Shown one piece after another: positions 52,381 to 59,114 of a DNA stretch of 64,000 nt (the first letter of the stretch is position 1; every line of letters begins with the position of its first letter). The notes under the pieces were generated by a model. That model was not told where the DNA came from and did no database searches. It was given only the letters and a program-made list of their open reading frames with translations. Location of the stretch: assembly GCA_947000775.1 (NCBI GenBank), contig CAMQGK010000332.1, positions 735,001 to 799,000 of the forward strand, given 5' to 3'. Source of the DNA: Pterois miles (Eukaryota > Chordata > Actinopteri > Perciformes > Scorpaenidae). The translations under genes were made by a program, and so were the position numbers.

Positions 52381-55300
52381 GGTGTATTCTATGTGAAGGA
52401 CCAGCAGTACTGAAGTGTTGTCCTTGTTCTCACCTGTGCCCAGGTGAAGTGTGACCACTACTGGCCCTTCGACCAGGATCCATTGTACTACGGAGACCTG
52501 ATTATCCAGATGTTGTCAGAGTCTGTTCTTCCTGAGTGGACCATACGAGAGTTCAACATCTGCAGTGTATGTTTCATTAAAGCATCAGTTTGTGTTTCAT
52601 TATTTAACTATTTATTATGAAGCTGAATGAACAGATGTCATTCTAGCACACTGTAAATGTTTCATGCCTAGAATATATACATGTTTAACAAACACACAGC
52701 TGTTGTATTATTTTGATAAGTGTTGCATGGTACACTGATACTAGAAAAGTATTGTAATACCTTGAGGTTAAAAATCGTTCGATATCCTGTTTTATTAGTG
52801 CCGATACTTTATTAATCACAGTGTTTTAATATGAGCTGTGAGTTGCGTCGATGTGTGACTGCGGGGCCGAGAGTGTGTTCAGTGCTCTGCTTTAGAGGAC
52901 ACCATCAGGACTGGGATGCAGCAGGATCAGGATCCATCAGGACTGAGATCCAACGGGATCCATCAGGACTGGGATCCATCAGGACTGGGATCCAGCAGGA
53001 TCAGGATCCATCAGGACAGGAAGTTGTAACTTCACTGCTGGTGGAGCAAACGGTTAAAAACTAAAGGGTAGTGATAACCAGAAGAATGGAGTCAACAAGG
53101 TTAAAGCAGGTCATGAACCACAGTCTCACTCTGAGCCGGTGTCTCTATCAGCAGAACTCCATTCAAAAAACAAGGAAATTACAGCACAGCTCCGATTACT
53201 GATCAAATGTACCGATAACATCAGACTCACCATCTTTTCTCAATCTGTCCAAGCATCTCCTGTAATTCAGCAAATACCGAATCCACCAAAGAGCATGTTA
53301 AAGTCTTCTTTTACCGTCTGTTTCTCTAACATGTTTAAGTCTTATTTTACCGTCTGTTTCTCTAACGTGTTAAAGTCTTATTTTACCGTCTGTTTCTCTA
53401 ACGTGTTAAAGTCTTATTTTACCGTCTGTTTCTCTAACGTGTTAAAGTCTTATTTTACCGTCTGTTTCTCTAATGTGCTACAGTCTTATTTTACCGTCTG
53501 TTTCTCTAACATGTTAAAGTCTTATTTTACCGTCTGTTTCTCTAACGTGTTAAAGTCTTATTTTACCGTCTGTTTCTCTAACGTTTTAAAGTCTTATTTT
53601 ACCGTCTGTTTCTCTAACGTGTTAAAGTCTTCGTTTACCGTCTGTTTCTCTAACATGTTAAAGTCTTATTTTACCGTCTGTTTCTCTAACATGTTAAAGT
53701 CTTATTTTACCGTCTGTTTCTCTAACGTGTTAAAGTCTTCTTTTACCGTCTGTTTCTCTAACGTGTTAAAGTCTTATTTTACCGTCTGTTTCTCTAACAT
53801 GTTAAAGTCTTCGTTTACCGTCTGTTTCTCTAACATGTTAAAGTCTTATTTTACCGTCTGTTTCTCTAACATGTTTAAGTCTTATTTTACCGTCTGTTTC
53901 TCTAACGTGTTAAAGTCTTATTTTACCGTCTGTTTCTCTAACGTGTTAAAGTCTTCTTTTACCGTCTGTTTCTCTAACGTGTTACAGTCTTATTTTACCG
54001 TCTGTTTCTCTAACGTGTTAAAGTCTTATTTTACCATCTGTTTCTCTAACATGTTAAAGTCTTATTTTACCGTCTGTTTCTCTAACGTGTTAAAGTCTTA
54101 TTTTACCGTCTGTTTCTCTAACGTGTTAAAGTCTTATTTTACCGTCTGTTTCTCTAACGTGTTAAAGTCTTATTTTACCGTCTGTTTCTCTAACGTGTTA
54201 AAGTCTTCTTTACCGTCTGTTTCTCTAACGTGTTAAAGTCTTATTTTACCGTCTGTTTCTCTAACATGTTAAAGTCTTATTTTACCGTCTGTTTCTCTAA
54301 CATGTTAAAGTCTTATTTTACCGTCTGTTTCTCTAACGTGTTAAAGTCTTATTTTACCGTCTGTTTCTCTAACGTGTTAAAGTCTTATTTTACCGTGCGT
54401 CTCTAACGTGTTAAAGTCTTCTTTTACCGTCTGTTTCTCTAACGTGTTAAAGTCTTATTTTACCGTCTGTTTCTCTAACGTGTTAAAGTCTTATTTTACC
54501 GTCTGTTTCTCTAACGTGTTAAAGTCTTATTTTACCGTCTGTTTCTCTAGCGTGTTACAGTCTTCTTTTACCGTCTGTTTCTCTAACGTGTTACAGTCTT
54601 ATTTTACCGTCTGTTTCTCTAACGTGTTAAAGTCTTTGTTTACCGTCTGTTTCTCTAACATGTTTAAGTCTTATTTTACCGTCTGTTTCTCTAACGTGTT
54701 AAAGTCTTATTTTACTGTCTGTTTCTCTAACGTGTTAAAGTCTTATTTTACCGTCTGTTTCTCTAACGTGTTAAAGTCTTATTTTACCGTCTGTTTCTCT
54801 AACGTGTTACAGTCTTATTTTACCGTCTGTTTCTCTAACATGTTACAGTCTTATTTTACCGTCTGTTTCTTTCACGTGTTAAAGTCTTATTTTACCATCT
54901 GTTTCTCTAACATGTTACAGTCTTATTTTACCGTCTGTTTCTCTAACGTGTTACAGTCTTCTTTTACCGTCTGTTTCTCTAACGTGCTACAGTCTTATTT
55001 TACCGTCTGTTTCTCTAACGTGTTACAGTCTTATTTTACCGTCTGTTTCTCTAACGTGTTACAGTCTTATTTTACCGTCTGTTTCTCTAACGTGCTACAG
55101 TCTTATTTTACCGTCTGTTTCTCTAACGTGTTAAAGTCTTATTTTACCGTCTGTTTCTCTAACGTGTTACAGTCTTATTTTACCGTCTGTTTCTCTAACG
55201 TGTTACAGTCTTATTTTACCGTCTGTTTCTCTAACGTGTTAAAGTCTTATTTTACCGCCTGTTTCTCTAACGTGTTACAGTCTTATTTTACCGTCTGTTT

Positions 55301-58300
55301 CTCTAACGTGTTACAGTCTTATTTTACCGTCTGTTTCTCTAACGTGTTACAGTCTTATTTTACCGTCTGTTTCTCTAACGTGTTACAGTCTTCTTTTACC
55401 GTCTGTTTCTGTAACGTGTTGCAGTCTTATTTTACCGTCTGTTTCTCTAACGTGTTAAAGTCTTATTTTACCGTCTGTTTCTCTAACGTGTTAAATCTTA
55501 TTTTACCGTCTGTTTCTCTAACGTGTTACAGTCTTATTTTACCGTCTGTTTCTCTAACGTGTTAAAGTCTTATTTTACCGTCTGTTTTTCTAACGTGTTA
55601 AAGTCTTCTTTTACCGTCTGTTTCTCTAACGTGTTACAGTCTTATTTTACCGCCTGTTTCTCTAACGTGTTAAAGTCTTATTTTTCCGTCTGTTTCTCTA
55701 ACGTGTTAAAGTCTTATTTTACCGTCTGTTTCTCTCACGTGTTAAAGTCTTATTTTACCGTCTGTTTCTCTAACGTGTTACAGTCTTATTTTACCGTCTG
55801 TTTCTCTAACATGTTACAGTCTTATTTTACCGTCTGTTTCTTTCACGTGTTACAGTCTTCTTTTACCGTCTGTTTCTCTAACGTGCTACAGTCTTATTTT
55901 ACCGTCTGTTTCTCTAACGTGTTACAGTCTTATTTTACCGTCTGTTTCTCTAACGTGTTACAGTCTTATTTTACCGTCTGTTTCTCTAACGTGTTACAGT
56001 CTTATTTTACCGTCTGTTTCTCTAACGTGTTACAGTCTTATTTTACCGTCTGTTTCTCTAACGTGTTACAGTCTTATTTTACCGCCTGTTTCTCTAACGT
56101 GTTACAGTCTTATTTTACCGTCTGTTTCTCTAACGTGTTACAGTCTTATTTTACCGTCTGTTTCTCTAACGTGTTACAGTCTTATTTTACCGTCTGTTTC
56201 TCTAACGTGTTACAGTCTTATTTTACCGTCTGTTTCTCTAACGTGTTACAGTCTTATTTTACCGTCTGTTTCTCTAACGTGTTAAAGTCTTATTTTACCG
56301 CCTGTTTCTCTAACGTGTTACAGTCTTCTTTTACCGTCTGTTTCTGTAACGTGTTACAGTCTTATTTTACCGTCTGTTTCTCTAACGTGTTACAGTCTTA
56401 TTTTACCGTCTGTTTCTCTAACGTGTTACAGTCTTCTTTTACCGTGTCTCTGTAACGTGAAATGGACAGAGAGGAAAAGTGGTCCGGTGAGAGTGACTCT
56501 TGTCTCTCTTCACACTACTTCAGTACAACAGAACAAGGGAAGCTTGCAGGGCCTTCGCTCACGGGGCCCAGCCAGGCACAGCCCAAAGAAACACCGTGAA
56601 GCTGCCACCTTGTGGACCCTTTTGCAGAGTTGTCCAGGGTTAGGCTTCGGGTGGATGTGGGGACACTCAGGAGCCCCCGGCTGAGCGCTGCAGTGTTGGA
56701 GTTCTTCCCAGAGAACGAGAGGCTCGCCTCAATGCGACTGACAGGGAGGAAGTCTTTGACTGTTGTACTGTTGACTGTGCACCAAACAGCAGCTCAGAGT
56801 TGAATCTTCTTGGAGTCTCTGAGTGAAAATCCTGAAAAGGGTGCTGACTGGAGACTCTATAGCCTCTATAGTCCTCGAACATCTGGCTGAGGCCCCCTGT
56901 CCATGAGGTCTGCAACTCCACCTCTGGAAGAGTATTTCATACCTCCTGGGAGAATCTGAGGGGGCTCAGATCCTCCACTGTGAAAGTGGCGGAGTTGTAA
57001 GAGTTTAGACAATAAAACGTCAACTTCTTTAGGTTTAGATAATAAAAGGTTTATGCATAATAATAGGTTTATGCAAAAAAAAAAAAATACAACAAATACA
57101 AAGACACTTTGTTGGTTTAACACAGGATGCAAATCTGGTTTCCTGGGTCATAACCTGTGTTTTTTGTCAGTAAAAGTTCCTGTTGTCGTCTTTTATACCT
57201 TCTTGGACCATGTTAATAGATGATAAAACCTACTAGTAGGTGTAGTAAGCCCTTTTATTTAGGTTTACTGTCTGTAGAAGTCAGATAGAACTGTAACACT
57301 GGTTAATTCAGACTATAAAATGTGTTTCTGTCAGGAGGAGCAGCTGAGTGTCACTCGGCTGGTCCGTCAGTTTCACTACACTGTGTGGCCGGATCACGGC
57401 GTGCCAGAGACCACACAGTCTCTTATCCAGTTCGTCCGGACAGTCCGGGACTACGTCAACAGAAGTCCTGGATCTGGACCTACTGTAGTCCACTGCAGGT
57501 ACATCACAAGAACACAAACACTGTCATTTCACACTAAATCCACTTCTTGGAGTCAATAATTGTCGTCATGCATTATGTGATGATCCCAGTCACAGTCTCA
57601 AGTGTTCATTAGAAGAGAATTTATTTAAATCCACTATCTGTCCTCTGGACCCCAGAAGCATCTGTGACGGTCAGATGAGACACTCTGCCCCCAAACATCA
57701 CATATTCACACGCCATCACCTCGCCATGTCGTGGCGCCCTGTGAGAAGCCTTTCATGAGACAGAATCCTGTTTGTTATTGGTGGAATGTTAAATCCCCTG
57801 TTTTTTGACTGGAGTTTGGTGTATGTGTCAGTGCCGGTGTGGGTCGTACAGGGACCTTCATCGTTCTGGATCAGGTGCTGCAGCAGCTGGACACCAAGGA
57901 CACTCTGGATATCTACGGCGCCGTCTTTGACCTGCGACTCCACCGATCGCACATGGTGCAGACGGAGGTAGGTTGCCATTGGTAGCAAGGAATTATGGGA
58001 GATTTACTGTGTGTTTACAGTAATACAACTCAAAGTTGTGAGACCTACAGGGCCATTGTTATGTTACATAATGGAATAATGAGGCTCAGTACCTCCATCA
58101 GCGTTAATGTGACGTAGTTTCTCCTCCTCAGGGTCAGTACATGTACCTCCGTCAGCGTTAATGTGACGTAGTTTCTCCTCCTCAGGGTCAGTACATGTAC
58201 CTCCATCAGCGTTAATGTGACGTAGTTTCTCCTCCTCAGGGTCAGTACATGTACCTCCATCAGCGTTAATGTGACGTAGTTTCTCCTCCTCAGGGTCAGT

Positions 58301-59083
58301 ACATGTACCTCCATCAGCGTTAATGTGACGTAGTTTCTCCTCCTCAGGGTCAGTACATGTACCTCCATCAGCGTTAATGTGACGTAGTTTCTCCTCCTCA
58401 GGGTCAGTACATGTACCTCCATCAGCGTTAATGTGACGTAGTTTCTCCTCCTCAGGGTCAGTACATGTACCTCCATCAGCGTTAATGTGACGTAGTTTCT
58501 CCTCCTCAGGGTCAGTACATGTACCTCCATCAGCGTTAATGTGACGTAGTTTCTCCTCCTCAGGGTCAGTACATGTACCTCCATCAGCGTTAATGTGACG
58601 TAGTTTCTCCTCCTCAGGGTCAGTACATGTACCTCCATCAGCGTTAATGTGACGTAGTTTCTCCTCCTCAGGGTCAGTACATGTACCTCCATCAGCGTTA
58701 ATGTGACGTAGTTTCTCCTCCTCAGGGTCAGTACATGTACCTCCATCATCGTTAATGTGACGTAGTTTCTCCTCCTCAGGGTCAGTACATGTACCTCCAT
58801 CAGCGTTAATGTGACGTAGTTTCTCCTCCTCAGGGTCAGTACATGTACCTCCATCAGCGTTAATGTGACGTAGTTTCTCCTCCTCAGGGTCAGTACATGT
58901 ACCTCCATCAGCGTTAATGTGACGTAGTTTCTCCTCCTCAGGGTCAGTACATGTACCTCCATCAGTGTGTTCGTGATGTTCTCAGAGCCAGGAAGCTCCG
59001 CAGTGAGCAGGAGAACCGCCTCCACCATCCTGTCTATGAAAATGTGAACTACAACTTCCAAAGAGGTGAGCTATCTTCTCACA

Positions 59084-59114
<31 letters not shown>

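Noticed and set aside
53139..56455. Three very long + strand open frames with a 12-residue FTVCFSN repeat
   Set aside because: They follow from a 36-bp unit (12 codons) lacking a stop. They lie in an intron between two well-defined PTP exons, break at unit indels and have no splice or start support.
58045..59061. 338-codon minus-strand open frame with an 18-residue repeat
   Set aside because: It is the antisense of the 54-bp array and of ptprb exon 31. No minus-strand promoter, splice sites or homology.
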